Below are positions 20,301-32,556 of a stretch of 64,000 nucleotides of DNA, piece after piece (the first letter of the stretch is position 1; the number at the start of each line of letters is the position of its first letter). This DNA is from Pleurotus djamor (lineage: Eukaryota > Basidiomycota > Agaricomycetes > Agaricales > Pleurotaceae), in NCBI GenBank assembly GCA_029747585.1, contig JAPEVF010000167.1, positions 1-64,000 on the forward strand, in the 5' to 3' direction. The notes beneath the pieces are model-generated. The model was not told where the DNA came from. It searched no databases and was given only the letters and a program-made list of their open reading frames with translations. Both the position numbers and the translations under genes were made by a program.

Positions 20301-23300
20301 GACGGTATCGTAGGACACTATGTGTACGGTGGTCATGGTTCTGATCCGGACGACCTGTTCATCTCTCCTTTGACTTCAGCTTCGAGCCCAATCCAGACCG
20401 ACGTTGTCGTCATTCCAGTCTTCCTCATATACACCACCCCTTCCGACTATTTCCCACTCGCTCACGTTCGTCTTCCCCAGGCATGCACGGTATCCGAACA
20501 CTTATACCACAACAAGTGACGAGGGCGTCAACCATGGTGCATTGTCTGGACGCATCGAAGGACTCGTGATGTACATCAGGAAACGAGCTTAGTCGCTCAG
20601 CCTTCGTGAAGGGTCCATCGACTGAGCTGGGGTATCAGTACCAGCGCGGCGAAACCCGCGAACGAGAAAGGCACCGGTGCAGATCTACCCGCTTCAACTT
20701 CTCCATCATCTTCATCGTCTTGTGTCCAGCACGAACCCAGCGACGACATTTCCTGGTTCCTCCCTCCGTATCTGTCGACGAGAACCCTATACTCTACACC
20801 ATGCGGCAGAGCGAGCAGTCGCGTTCGGCCTAAGGGTGATGACCATGATGTAGAGGGCGTCGTTACCAGCTGTGGTCCCACATCTTCATAGTCTTCATCA
20901 TCCTTACAAACATGGCAACGACGGCCCCCTCCTTGATTCCTATCCGATGATCTGCCACTGTTCCTTCTCTTCCGAGACCCTACGCTCGAAAGACAACCAT
21001 TCATAGTTGTACGCAGCACGATAGCCATGTGCCATAGAGCGCCAGAAACGGTGGCAGGAGAGTACTTGCGTGCTTCTCGAACGACCATGATGGAACGTTT
21101 GGATTACGGAAGATACGCAACCAGCCCACGGCAAAAGCAATGCCGGAGACAACTGCCCCATTTTCTCGATTGATTGGCGTAGGATGTGGGTGGCTTCAAC
21201 GCAATACAACGCGATGGCGAAGGGGGTAGCCGTGGAGGTGATGGTGATGGCGGAGATGGTGTAGAAGGCGACGAGAATGGACATGGGCGTGGTTGTCGTC
21301 GCGATCGTGACCGCTGGCACGGAGCCCTCGCTTCCGGTTCCCATCCTACTCGAGCGACCATGACCTCGTCACCTCCACTATGCATCCGTATCCGACGTTC
21401 CACCCAACGCACGAGCGATGCTTGACCTTGAAAAGAATGTTGCCGCACGGGGTCGGTGGCAGGCTGGGGTGGAGATTCCTCCGAGGATGGGAGATATCCT
21501 AGATGTGTTTGAGTCAGCATCGATATTGGAGGGAGATATGGAAGAGAAGAGTACAACGATGAAGGGGATGGAGGGAAAGAGGAGGCCAAAAAGGAAGGGA
21601 CAGCGATACTTACCGATGTAGCAACATAAGCCGAAAACGACGACAAAACTGGACCTTCCATCTGACTACGAACAGACGACACCGAAAATCTTGAGGAGTA
21701 TGGAGGGCGGCGATCTCAGCGAGACGCAAGAGTGTAGGGATAGACTAAGAAAACTAGACGCGAGGAGAGGAAGGGGTAAATGTTTGAGTTTCGGCGCTTA
21801 AAAGGTCGATGGGTCAGTGCGCAAGATGAGCGGAATGTACGCGTCATTGTGGGGATCTGTGGGGGAATGTTCAGAGGAAAGGTTGGGGGAGAGAGTGAGA
21901 CGAAAGACGTACTCGGTGAACTATGAAAATCGCGAGCAAGGGCAGAGTGGGAAGTTCATCACCGACGGCGACAGTGACCGCATCTGCGGCGCGAAAACCA
22001 GGATTGACGATGGCAGCACCAGCGTCGGTTCACGATCTGTGGTCTCTGTCCATCATGCGTCACCTCTTTCCGGTCTTCATCGTCGTTCTGAGCATGAACC
22101 CGACACATTTTCTTCCCTTGCTATCCATGGTCCTCCTCCTCTCTTCCCCGATGTCTGTCCTTCTCGAATCCTCCAAGACACCACCCACGGAGAGAGCATC
22201 CGCGTCTGTCCTGTGTACGACCGGCATAGGCAAGAGAGCTGCGATGTCGGCGGTACTGACACCAATTCGAAGAGAGGTCCCAAGATGAGATGGTCTGGGT
22301 CACGGGGATGTGATAGGGATGAGCGACCCATCTGCTTGACTCTTCGGCGTCTGAGGCTGTTATCTTAACCTGGACGTTGGCGATGGGGTAGGGGACAATA
22401 AGGAAAAGGTGCTGGTGAAGGAGGTAATAGTCGTGGTGGCGAATTGTGCTCATTTTCGCAGTTGCTAGCGAGGAGTCCTTTTTCTTTTCCCATCCGTCGA
22501 TTGTCCAGCTAACCCAACGATCTCCCCCGCCCATCCGTTTGATATCCTCGTAGATGCAGCAATCAAGTTTGACGAATGGTTCGTGCTGTGGTAGCGTCGT
22601 TTGGGGGTGTCCGTGGTAGGGTCCGTATGGGAGAGACCTGGCGTTGTGGTTGAACTTGGGAAGTCTTGAGTTGACCTAGAGACGGCATCGAGTGAGCAGG
22701 GATATCAAAGTGGGGATGAACAGGAAGGGGGCAAGTAGAAAGCGAAAGGCAAGGGATCCAGGAAGACATACCCGATGAGAGAGTGGACCTCGTCAAAGGC
22801 AAACCACCCAGCGAGCGGGCATAGCCCTCCCCATTCTTAGGTAGTCGCGATGCATTGGCCCCGCCACTGAGACGGGATGGTCTTGAGTTGCTGGGGTAGT
22901 TGGTAGTTGGACCGCTGGAGCGAAAGTCTATGGGACAACGGTCAGGGAGAGGAGGGGAAAGAAGGGGAGCGAAAATATGTCCGTACGCTGAACGCTCGCA
23001 ATTTTCCGGGTGATTGATATCAGCCAGTTTGCTGGCGTAGCACACTAAGGAGAGGACATGAGTACCTAAACAACGACGTTCAGTGTGAAAAGCGGGGAGG
23101 AAAAGAGGGAAAAGACGTACAGCAAGAGTACCGGCGCCGACAGGGACACCGCCCCAACCGCATCATATTCTAGCACGGCGTAGCCAAATCTTGTAGAGCG
23201 TGCATTCCTTGTCCCAATGTCCGATTCCTCGTTTAGCGTCGTCGATCATTCCATCCACGACATCCTATCCATTCAGCGCATAGTGGAAGATAGAGAATCG

Positions 23301-23400
23301 GGGGTCGTGAGCATTCCGGTTCAAGCGTTCACGTTCATGAGGGGACGCGACCAAGACGCGACTGATGTTTGGTGGATGTAAAAGGAGTGCGTGAGCAAGG
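20300..23400 (-). pseudogene. Family X copy 2 (degenerate)
   Basis: On the minus strand this contains recognisable X modules in the same order as better copies. At about 21.3k there is a Thr/Ile-rich segment (VTIATTTTPMSILVAF, AITITSTATPFAI), like 44.3k. At about 21.0k there is AHGYRAAYNYEWLSFERR, equivalent to ARIQLGWSLRGVAVGF at 44.0k. Intron-like purine/pyrimidine runs (GAGGGGAAAGAAGGGGAGCG) separate them. Frames are broken many times and no single product can be built. Function is unknown. Confidence 0.5.
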
Positions 23401-23463
23401 AACAGGACAAAACAAGGAGAGAGGATCATTCGCGGTCGTTCAAGGAGAGGTTGGAGCACAAAT

Positions 23464-23520
23464 TGACTTAGCAAATTTGCTGGGTAACCGTGAGAAACTG
23501 TCTTTCTCACGGCCTCTTAT
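23464..23520 (+). promoter_or_regulatory. Conserved inverted-repeat block, copy 2 (best hairpin)
   Basis: GACTTAGCAAATTTGCTGGG contains the perfect 12-bp palindrome AGCAAATTTGCT. It is followed by the perfect hairpin CCGTGAGAAA-CTGTC-TTTCTCACGG (10-bp stem, 5-base loop). It lies directly upstream of family X copy 2 in the coding sense. Confidence 0.65.
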
Positions 23521-24035
23521 CAACCATGATTTGATACAACAAGTTTCGCATCAACGCTCCATTAATATTCTTCACATTCACCTCTGCTATCCGCAAACTA
23601 GATTTGAAGTCGTCGGTCTCGGATTGGATTGGCTACGACGAGGAGCTTCACATCTCTACCCATCCTACGGAACCCGCTATTGGTTAAACCCAGAGTCTAG
23701 CCAAAGTCGATCTCTTTGTCTCTCAAGGGTCATCCAACTACTCGAACTCAGCCTACGAACCATCTTGATGTCAAGCTCTCAATGAAGATTCATATTCAGC
23801 GCTCAGCGCTCAGCACTCAGACAACATAAACGAGCAAAGTCTCCAGCTTCATGCGGTGTTGTTTCTCGCGGACACTCTCAGGCTTTGTACGCTCGATATC
23901 ACTCGTCACGCAGCACCCTCTCTGATATCCTTCCACCCTCAACATGAGCCACCACATCCACATAGATACAAAGTCGAGCACTAATAAATAACCGCAACCC
24001 ACATCACCGCTCCGAACCACAAGTAGACGTGGACC
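23521..24035. other. No gene seen
   Basis: This includes a short copy of the sequence found at 14.30-14.40k (around 23570-23660) and a small tandem run (CAGCGCTCAGCGCTCAGCACTCAG near 23797). No supportable coding region. Confidence 0.35.
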
Positions 24036-24737
24036 TTACGACAACAGTGCGGGTGGCGACGCGGAGATCAACAAATTTGAGGAACCTCCTAGGTTCAGAA
24101 GATTGGCCTTGAGAGCGACGAGACCATCCGAAATCCACACTCCACCGATGAAGACGACGGCGAGGTACGGTAGAAAAGTGGCTCTAAGTTGTCTGAACCA
24201 ACCTTCTGTCCCTGAGGGGAGTGTACTCTCGCCGGCGAAGAGTGACAGGAAGGAAACCGAAGCAAGCGACTGCTGAGGTGCTTCGTGCTGTTTACAGCTG
24301 CTCAGCAGCTCGGGGCTGCTTGTGATGAAGTTACCTGTATTGGTGGGTTAATGAGTTGCGAGAAAGGGCGGACCACTCGAGGTAAGGGTACGAGTATGAT
24401 ACGCACTTGCTTGAACATGGCTGACATTATCGAAGTGGCCAGTCTTTCGTCCATTGTGATTATTGCCGGTTGGATCGGGTGTACCAGGGGAAGATGCTTT
24501 GTTTTCCTTTTCCCTCGTAGCCCTTCCTTCGAAAAGCACATCAACCACATGCGACGGATATTCAGGAACATCATCCTCGCTATCAGCGCTTGCCGACTCT
24601 GATGACTCCACCGACAAGGACTTCGAAATGGTATTCCTCGACCTGCGAGTTCCTGGGACTTCAGCAGCACTGCGGGAACATGGGCACTGCGTCGACGGGG
24701 GTTCATCATCATCATCGAGGTCTCTTGGTTCGTCCAT
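24036..24737 (-). CDS. Family Y protein 1, single membrane span
   Basis: There are two exons, 24737-24407 and 24334-24036, joined by a 72-bp phase-1 intron; the product is about 209 aa. The N-terminus is acidic (MDEPRDLDDDDEPP) and Ser/Asp-rich, so probably disordered. The end of exon 1 reads HFDNVSHVQA, matching NFNNVGRDQT in the 25.7k paralogue. Exon 2 has one hydrophobic stretch, FLPYLAVVFIGGVWISDGLV, then a short Leu/Ser-rich tail. Three loci (24.0k, 25.7k, 26.8k) share this layout and intron phase, which supports real genes despite the lack of a recognised domain. A small membrane protein of unknown function is the most I can claim. Confidence 0.65.
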
Positions 24738-25744
24738 GTGACTCTCTGAGTAGTCTTGACTTGATCGCTGTCAACTGCGTTGCTTGTGTTATGGCCGGAG
24801 TTTGCGGAAATTCCGCTGTGAAGAGTGGGTAGTGGTAGTACTAGTGAGGGTCTAGATTGCTTCCACCGTATTCTATATCTCTTATACTCCAAAGTCGGAT
24901 GTCTTCATTATTAAGTGTTCGTGTCTTCGAGTATTTGGTTTCGTATTTCTCTAAAAAGGTTTCTCGTTATGTATGAAATCACTCACGTTGCATCGAGCAA
25001 TGAACACGCGAAATATGACAGGACCCGGCGTCACGCGTGAACAGCGTCAACATGATGAATACCGTGTGTATGTGCGCAATTATCTGACCTGCATCTCTAG
25101 CTTCTTCTTCGGAACCTCAACATTGGTATTCATGATCCTTGACAAGTGCGATGCGGTCTTTTCCGACCGGAAGAAATCAAGTTCTCCCGCTGCGAGAAAT
25201 TATTGAGAAAAGACATGGACACCCACTTTCATCTCTGTCATCTTGGAGCCATCAACAACAGCTGACGGACACGATGAAATTCATTAGATAGATGGTGAGA
25301 TATTACCGTGGCTCCATCAACAGGCTTACTACCTGACTCACCATGGTGTCCTGGACTCCTTGCAGTCGTGACGCAAGCATGCCAGTAGCTGGATGTCAAA
25401 CCTGATCAGAGCGGGTGCAATTTCCCATGTGTCCTTCGGCCGAGTCTCAGCGTGGACGGACCACGTTTCTACGGTGAAAAATACCTTACAATTACATTCG
25501 CATATATAGAGTAACAACCAGATATACTTGGACAACGCGGCGAATAAAAACAAGAGGCAGACACCGAGTCTCCCATAAATGAGATATAAGGTGTAGTTAG
25601 ATATGGATAAGCCTAAATATGAAGTCGATAATTCCCCCCGTGATCCCGATTCCCAAAGTCGAGAGTGAGGACCGGCATGGGTTCACTCATTTGAACTGGC
25701 AGAACCCCAAGTTTTCAGCAAGCATATCTGGCGGAGCGGAGGAC
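24738..25744. other. No confident gene
   Basis: Short open frames exist (for example 24973-25206 plus and 25338-25553 minus, the latter with a hydrophobic stretch), but I see no homology, splice pattern or paralogue to support them. Confidence 0.35.
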
Positions 25745-26370
25745 CTACGAAGAACCAGAGATGAGGGCTCTCGACACTCCGACAGTGGCTTCAAAAGTAA
25801 AAAGACCATAACCTATGATGACTCCTTGGATAAACGCAGCAAAAATCTTGATGTTGAGCGGAAATATATCCTGCACCCAGTACCATCCAACTCCACGCTG
25901 CGAGTTGCTTGAAATGAAAGTTGAGATGTACTCCCCGCCCAGGATGGAGATCCAGAAATTCTGCGTGGAGTGGTTCTCTCTGCGAATGATATCTAGCACA
26001 ACACAGTCGTAGGTATCAACCGAACCTTTAGCAAGTCAAGGGAACGTACTTGTTTGGTCTCGACCAACATTATTGAAATTACGGAGCACTTTGTCTTGAT
26101 TATCGTCATGGTAATGATCGGAATATGCATCGGATGCGGCATCGCGATCGCGGGGAACGAGGTCCNTTTCTTCGTCACTGCGCGCAGTACGGGATCTGGA
26201 AAAATATGCTCATCCTGGGATGACTCTTCGGACGACTTCCTTGACACGATGGGTGGAACAAGCGATTCATGATGCCGAGAGGACTCGTTGACGTTGAGTT
26301 GGTTGCCGTTGACGTCGTTATATGTGCCAATCGATGTGCAGCGTTTGTTCACATACACCATTGAGATGCG
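25745..26370 (-). pseudogene. Family Y protein 2, frameshifted near an N
   Basis: The exons are about 26370-26050 and 25992-25745, with the same phase-1 intron as the 24.0k paralogue. Exon 1 begins with YNDVNGNQLNVNESS and ends in another frame with NFNNVGRDQT. Such N-V-x-G/R-N/D-Q motifs recur in many Agaricomycete proteins. Exon 2 encodes IKIFAAFIQGVIIGYGLFTF, a likely membrane span, then a short tail. The two halves of exon 1 are in different frames; the shift lies close to the ambiguous base at 26165, so it may be a sequence error rather than decay. Function is unknown. Confidence 0.55.
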
Positions 26371-26772
26371 CTGAAACACAGATGAGTAAGACTGTGAGCC
26401 AGTATTTGCTCTGGGTTTAAGAACCACGTCCCTTGTCAATGGTCACATTCTGTGGACCACACTGTAGCCATTTCGCAGACGCGGTCCTCACGCACGACAG
26501 TAATATTTGCATATTATTTCAATAGGATCATCTTGCGGGAGCAGTCACCCTTCACGCTGCAGAAAAGGTGCTTCCGGTCGGCCTCTCCACATGTGGCATC
26601 ATCTGAGTGGGAGTCGTTCGATGAAAACCAGGCGGTGACCACGTGTAGAAGCTGACTCACCGACAGCCCTATGTAGCATGGCGAATGATTTCCTCTTCGC
26701 TAGATTCATTCTTAAATCAGTCTTTCATTCTTTCTTCAGTGCTTTCACGGTGACTTCAGCTACACCTACCTG

Positions 26773-27280
26773 ATGCCTACCGCCTATCGCCCAGTAGCAC
26801 GAAACCACCCATTGCGCAGCGTTGAGAACGTTGACGAAAATCATGCGTCCGATTCCGAATCAGACGCACTCACCATAGCCAGGATCTCTGCCTCTATAAC
26901 TCCTGCAGCATCCATAACGTCCACCGCACTCAATGCCGCGGGAATTCCTGCTGTAATTGATCAGAACAATGGTCTGTTATCCCATCTCATGAAGTTTATC
27001 ACGTACCGCATCTTATTAACACCTCGTACTTCTGAAACCAGATACTGAGCGCCGCTCAACGGCCCCCACGTTTCTCGGGTTGATTCCTTCGTTACCTGTC
27101 GGAGACACTGTGGCTTCGGGCTGGAGGGATGAATGTGTGAGAGGGTGCAAACGATTGCGGAGGTCACTCGTCCGCAATCTCATACCTGTTTTCCTTGCAA
27201 CCATTGTAGTGGGGGCAATCAGGGGTGATATCCCGTCTATCGGAGTCGCAATGGCAGCAAGACTATTAGCAATGGTTTGA
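26773..27280 (+). CDS. Family Y protein 3, single membrane span
   Basis: There are two exons, 26773-26971 and 27042-27280, with a 70-bp phase-1 intron; the product is about 145 aa. Exon 1 has an acidic patch (VDENHASDSESDALT) then Ile/Ala/Thr-rich sequence. Exon 2 has SGWRDECVRGCKRLRRSLVR, basic, directly before the hydrophobic NLIPVFLATIVVGAI, which predicts one membrane span with the basic side in the cytosol. It aligns with EGWFRQLRATFLPYLAVVF of the 24.0k paralogue. It is divergently oriented to family Y protein 2 (about 400 bp apart). No known domain. Confidence 0.65.
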
Positions 27281-27560
27281 TGGATGACCTGTCACCTGGG
27301 TTCGTTTTGCCTCAGCTATTATTTTCTTCGTTCCAGGCGTGCTTGATGGCATTCTACTTAATTCGGTCTCCCGTATTTAATGTTTGTATGCGAAGTTGTG
27401 GATCGCTGTATTAGGGCCTTCGTCAAATATTTACAGCACTTACTTAAATTTCTGGGAGATAAACACTCTTGTGTCATCCCTACGTTCGCAGGGAAGAGAA
27501 ACACAAGCTGGGACTGGAGCAAGATTGTGAAGGCGATGACGGTCATAGGCGACTGAGCTG
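27281..27560. other. Short intergenic stretch
   Basis: No gene seen. AT-rich, between family Y and the next family X copy. Confidence 0.35.
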
Positions 27561-30500
27561 TACGGAAACGATACTGGTCCCAGCTTCATCGAAGCCATGA
27601 AGGAGAAAAACGGAGCGACCACCATTGATTTCGCTTGTACGAGTAGTTGACCCCTCTGACCACTATCTCTACCGTCTTCATCATCTTGACCGGCGTGAAC
27701 CTCACCAGCCATTCTCCTTCCCATCAATATTCCTCTTCCCCATGTTCAGCCTCCCATGTTACCCATCGTTCCATGCCCTAAAAGACCCCATCCAACCCTG
27801 TATCTACGATCGTACCACGCAGGATATTCAAAGAGTGGCGGTGACATCGGTGGGATGTCTCGTGTACTAAACAGTCTAACAGTGGCTACACTGCATACCG
27901 CCCATCCAATGGTATAGACGGGGTGGTCGAGTGTAGTTCCATGCGTACAATTTCAGTTTGTTCTTCATCGGCCGTAGCTTCGAAGCAATAACACTCCTTC
28001 TCCATGGCATATTGGTTACCTTATTCGTCTCCCCTCTCCCCTCTCACTGTTTCATCCTCATCCTAGTCCTTCAGAGGCTGTACCGCGCTCGAGCGTGACG
28101 CGGTCAATGACATCAAGCCCAGCCATGATGAATCCATGCGTCCGTAGAGTAGAGGCTGATTGAAACAAAACTTGGAGGGTATCCCCCGAATGTAGTCACA
28201 GCGGCGTTGAGGGTGCCAGTAAGGACGCGGATGAAGGCGGTACAGCTTGAGGAGGGCAAGGCTTCGACTGCTAGCAAGAAGCCACGGATCCCAAGTCCAG
28301 ATGATGATGGGCCGTTGACGGGGAGCCAAGTAAGGGATACGATATGGTCTTGGGTAGGCATCTTCATCTCCTTCATTTTCATTTTCATCGTCTCCTTGTC
28401 CCTTTTCAGGTCTGATTCTCCAGTACCTGATCGCGGCCCTCTTCCTCCAGAATCCACCACGTCAATATACGGAGCCCCTCCGTGAAGAGTAGCAACGATG
28501 ACGACCGTGGTTCATCGTCTTGACGTACTCTATAGAAGATTTCGCATGGGTGAGGGACACGATAAACGACACATAGACATCGAGGTGCACAGGGTCCGAT
28601 TCACTTGGATCCATGCGCTCGTAAGATGATGATTCGTCGACCGAGGTTTCCAGCGCCGATAATCGTACCAGCGACGTCAAACCCACATAAGAGACTGCCT
28701 ACGCTGGCACCAGGGCCTACCCTCTCCAACCACCACCACTAACTCTTCATCGTCACATTCGTCGCCAGCATCGCAGGCGGCGTTCCCTTCCCTTCACCCC
28801 TTCTACATCATCCCTTCCTCCCGCCTCCAACATCCCAAACACCCCTCAGAGGATAGCCAACAGTCCCATGCTTATCGGCTTATCGTATAGGCCTGGTGTC
28901 AGGTGAAGGGACACCCAGTCGGTCAATTTCTTCTGGAAGTGAAGGGGTCGTCGACAGAGCGACCAAGCTGTCCGACGTCCGGTGAGCACCAAGTAGCGAT
29001 TCCGCTGTGACGAGGATATACCATTGACCCAGTGACGTTCTTCGTCGTCTTCATCGTTTCCAGTGTGAATCCCACACCAGCCGAGTCCCCTGGTCCTTGC
29101 CTTCCCACCCATCTTCTTTGTCCTCCATCGGTCTTTCCCTTCGTGTTACACAGATACCTCCACAGAGGAAGCAGCCGCTCTTGGTGATGGGACGACAGCC
29201 ATGGGCCGGAGGGGGCGGCGATGACGGTGGTTCTGGTACAGTTTGTTCTGGTGCGTGTCCAGTTCCGTCAAAAGTATGCTCGTAACCGCCTGTAAGCGGG
29301 GTGGTTCTGTCAGATCAATCCTATCTCCTCTATCCCCCACCTCCACCATAATAGTCGTCTTCATCGTCTCAAGAACGAACACCACCGAGCACATTGACTT
29401 TCCATCCATCCCATCTGTATTGGTCTTCGTCTTCCGTCTCTTGTGCACATGGTACGATAGCCATAGGACGGAGAACGCCGGCGCCAGCGATGATAAGCAT
29501 TTGCTTTTCGGGAACCAATGCTGCACAACGAAGATGACCTGCCCCAGCTCCTCTCGACTGAATGTCGTTCGGTGGGGGGACGTAAACCTGGACCGAGGGA
29601 GAGTTGGTGGGGGAAAAGCGGTGGACGGGGTCGTCGTCGTCGAAAACAGGGAGCCGTTGCTTCAGATTTCCACATTCATCTACCGAAAGAAAAACCGCAG
29701 CAACCCATCAAGCTCAAGATCCAATGATCGAGCTACTCTTACAAGCGGATGTTCTTGAGGGAACGACTTGGGGAATACGGTAGAAATGTGCGCAGCAAGG
29801 GTGCGTATTTGCGAGCTTTGAATTTGAGTGGCAGTACTTGAGGTCGAATAATCTAAAGACCTTTGAGTCAGCGAGGATGATGAAGGGGAGGATGCCAGAG
29901 AACAGAGCGAAGGGTGGAGAAAGGAGTAGGGAAGGGAAGAGACATGAACAAATTACTTACCGATGTATCAGGACTCGACAACAGCGCGGACAATTGTTTC
30001 CACCACTGAACCAAAACCATCACCAGAGCCAATAATAGCACCGTCGTGGATAGCAGCCAGAGCACCAACAGGGGTACCGACACCTGTGCCATCACCTGAG
30101 CGGATGATCGTGGCGATCAAGAGTTTCCTTCCAATCGACTATCCACAGGCGACAGCGCCCATCTTGAGGACGGAACAGAGAGACGGTCTGTGGGAGACGT
30201 GAGGGATATAAAGGTGGACGCTTGAAGGCCTTGGAGATGGATGTGGAGGATGATTAATCTGATTGGTTGCGGGTAGATGTTCCGTGCACTAGATGGGTAG
30301 AGTACACGCGTCGTTGTTAGGATCTGTGGGACAATCTTCAGAGGAAAGGGAGAAGGGAGGGAGGGAAGAGACGCACACATCGGGGCAGCTGCATCCTGTG
30401 CCGCAAGGAAAGCACCAGAAACAGCAGCGACGGCACCCACGGCTGCGTAAGTCCATATAGTTCCATCATTGATGTCGATGATTACCCATTCCTCCCCCAA

Positions 30501-30900
30501 CCCACGACCAGAGCCATGGAATCGAAGATCGGTAGGCTGGGATGTTGGATGAACGAGAGGAACGAGCCAGAGACACGTTGGAATGAAAGGGATGGTGCGA
30601 GAATGTACTATGGTAGAGTTGTCGGCGGGCCGAGAGCGGAAAATTGGAGGGCTGTCTACGCAGCAACAGTCAGAAGGCAGATTGGAGATGAACGTTTGAA
30701 CATTTGAACGGAGAGAGAGACGTACATGAGAAAAACTGGGGGGATAGTCTGCAACGGTTCGGTTGTCAGACGAAGTAAGGACGCGTAACCGTAAACATTA
30801 CCGGTCGGAAAGGGTCAGGAAGACGATCGTTATCGAGTCCAGAGTGCTACTCTTCTCCTTCAAAATTCATTTGGTGCGTTGAGGAGCATGGGGACAGGTT
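27560..30900 (-). pseudogene. Family X copy 3 (degenerate, best Gly-rich exons)
   Basis: On the minus strand, about 30500-30380 reads EEWVIIDINDGTIWTYAAVG then AVSGAFLAAQDAAAPM, ending at a GTGCGT donor. After an intron-like run, about 30120-29970 reads IRSGDGTGVGTPVGALAAIH, DGAIIGSGDGFGS, VVETIVRAVVES, then a stop near a GGTAAGT donor-like site. Around 27.6k a frame reads LHGFDEAGTSIVSVQLS. These match modules in the other copies. The exons are Gly/Ala-rich and repeat a G-x-G-x..V-G-A..A-I-H-D theme. Intervening frames are broken. No known domain; function unknown. Confidence 0.5.
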
Positions 30901-30915
30901 GAAGGGTAAAATTGT

Positions 30916-30980
30916 CGTGACTTAGCAAACTGACTCCGTAAACCGTGGGACATATCAAACTCTCACGCGGGCTTATCCCT
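30916..30980 (+). promoter_or_regulatory. Conserved inverted-repeat block, copy 3
   Basis: GTGACTTAGCAAACTGACTC, then GTAAACCGTGGGACATATCA, then AACTCTCACGCGGGCTTATC. The stem is imperfect (CCGTGGGA against TCTCACG.GG). It lies directly upstream of family X copy 3. ATGCATGATGCG palindromic sequence follows at about 31030. Confidence 0.55.
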
Positions 30981-31318
30981 AGGCATGGATTTAGTTATTC
31001 TTTTCGCCTTCCGCCTCTGACACCGTCATGCATGATGCGTTAACCTCTCCTTAAATATTGGCAGCGACTCCGTACATTTACGCATCATGCATCAAGCATC
31101 AAGCTCAAGCTCAGGCTCTTCACCCTACCGTATAGATTGTGGACGTCGAGGCATGTCGTCAATCCTGTCCCCACCAATTTTTCCGCCCGAGCATCGGCCA
31201 GCGTTCTTGATCTCTGCCTTTCGGCGAAGAACACTGCTCTACTAAGTACACTCCTATCGCTGCCGTCGCATGGTCTACTCTACTGCATACGTGTCCGTCA
31301 GCCTTTCTTGGGCATTCC
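30981..31318. other. Intergenic, no gene seen
   Basis: 3' flank of F-box 3 and upstream flank of the inverted-repeat block. Contains CATCATGCATCAAGCATCAA-type short palindromic repeats near 31083. No coding sequence supported. Confidence 0.35.
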
Positions 31319-32556
31319 TTATTCCACCTCTGTTTCAACGGCTGATACAGCACACCCAAGCTTTCTCTGCGCACGATGCCTTGGCATCTGACTACCGATT
31401 TCCTCCTCGACACCCGCCATATGGCTCTTCTCCCTACACAGCACGGAAACCCAAACATCTGCATTCCCAGCAGCCTCATCCAGAACTCCCCAATCCATGA
31501 AATGAAGGTGAGGGAGCATTTCGCTGCCGAGCAAAAGGTTGAATTCCACGATTTGTAACGATGCCGATGATAGCGTTTTGAGGAGAGTAGAAAGCTGCTC
31601 TTTGACGTAGGCAGCGAGTGGATCATGTGGTTCGATTGTAATGATTAGGGAGCGCAAATTTGGGTTTTCACGGAGGTCGATGCTGGGTAGGTCTAGAAAC
31701 GTGTATAAACTGGAGTGAGGCCTATTTTCATTAGAGTATAGCCCATTCACGCACCAGCCCGCCACTGATAAACCAAATTGAGAGAAGTAAGCGCAGCTCC
31801 AAACGACCGCAATGTGGACCCTAGTGATGCGTGACTATTCTCGGGACTGATTGTGACAGAGAGGCTTTCAAGAATCTCAGTATCGCGGGGTACCCATTGC
31901 AAGAATGCTTCCAGCAATTCACGAGTACCAAGATGATATCCAAGTCTCCGAATAGTGGGTGGAAACTCTATCGGCACATCCGAGGGCAATCCATCAAGCC
32001 ACTCTTCCTCATCATAGTCTGGACCATCCTCATCATTGGCATCAAGGGTGTGTAGCTGGGGAAACGATGCGATGAATTGTTTAACCGCGTGTAAACTTTC
32101 GAAAATGTTGATATCGACGTCAAGATGGCCGAGGAAGGAAAGCAATGATATTGATTGGATAAGATCGACATTTTCGAGATAAATGTGAGTCGTCACAGGA
32201 ACGTGGAACGAGAGGAGCCTTTCATGAGGAGATAACACCTTGAGGATTTTGTGGACGGAAACCCAATCCGTGTGGGTGTCCCAGCGATCTAGGGTGAGAT
32301 GCTTGATGAGAGGTGCGAGATCTCGTTTCTCTTCGATAGTGTTGATGAATTTGTGGATTTGAAAGTTTCGAATGGTCACCGATCGGTATAAGATTGGCTG
32401 TGCGATGGGAAGCCATGATTTGCAGACTTGACAGAGATGAAGAAGGTCGGTCCGGCGGATTCCATCTATTAGATGAAGAAAGATATATGGGAGAATCTCT
32501 GGTGGAAGGTTTGATATTGCTCCAGCTATGGTGATGGTCGATGCGGCGGCGTCCAT
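31319..32556 (-). CDS. F-box protein 3
   Basis: There are two exons, 32556-31755 and 31692-31319, with a 62-bp phase-1 intron at the family's conserved position; the product is about 391 aa. I chose the Met of MDAAAST by alignment with the other paralogues; the frame is open further upstream to 32673. The F-box is ISNLPPEILPYIFLHL...LCQVCKSWLPIAQPILYRSV. Residues 60-250 hold LRR-like repeats (LLSFLGHLDVDINIF, FPQLHTLDAND). Exon 2 has LHFMDWGVLDEAAGNADVWV. No lesion was found. It is probably a substrate receptor of an SCF ubiquitin ligase; the substrate is unknown. Confidence 0.88.

Noticed and set aside
21104..21682. A 192-codon Pro/Ser-rich frame on the minus strand
   Set aside because: It overlaps a different frame that matches family X modules and contains simple-repeat sequence; it is likely a shadow.
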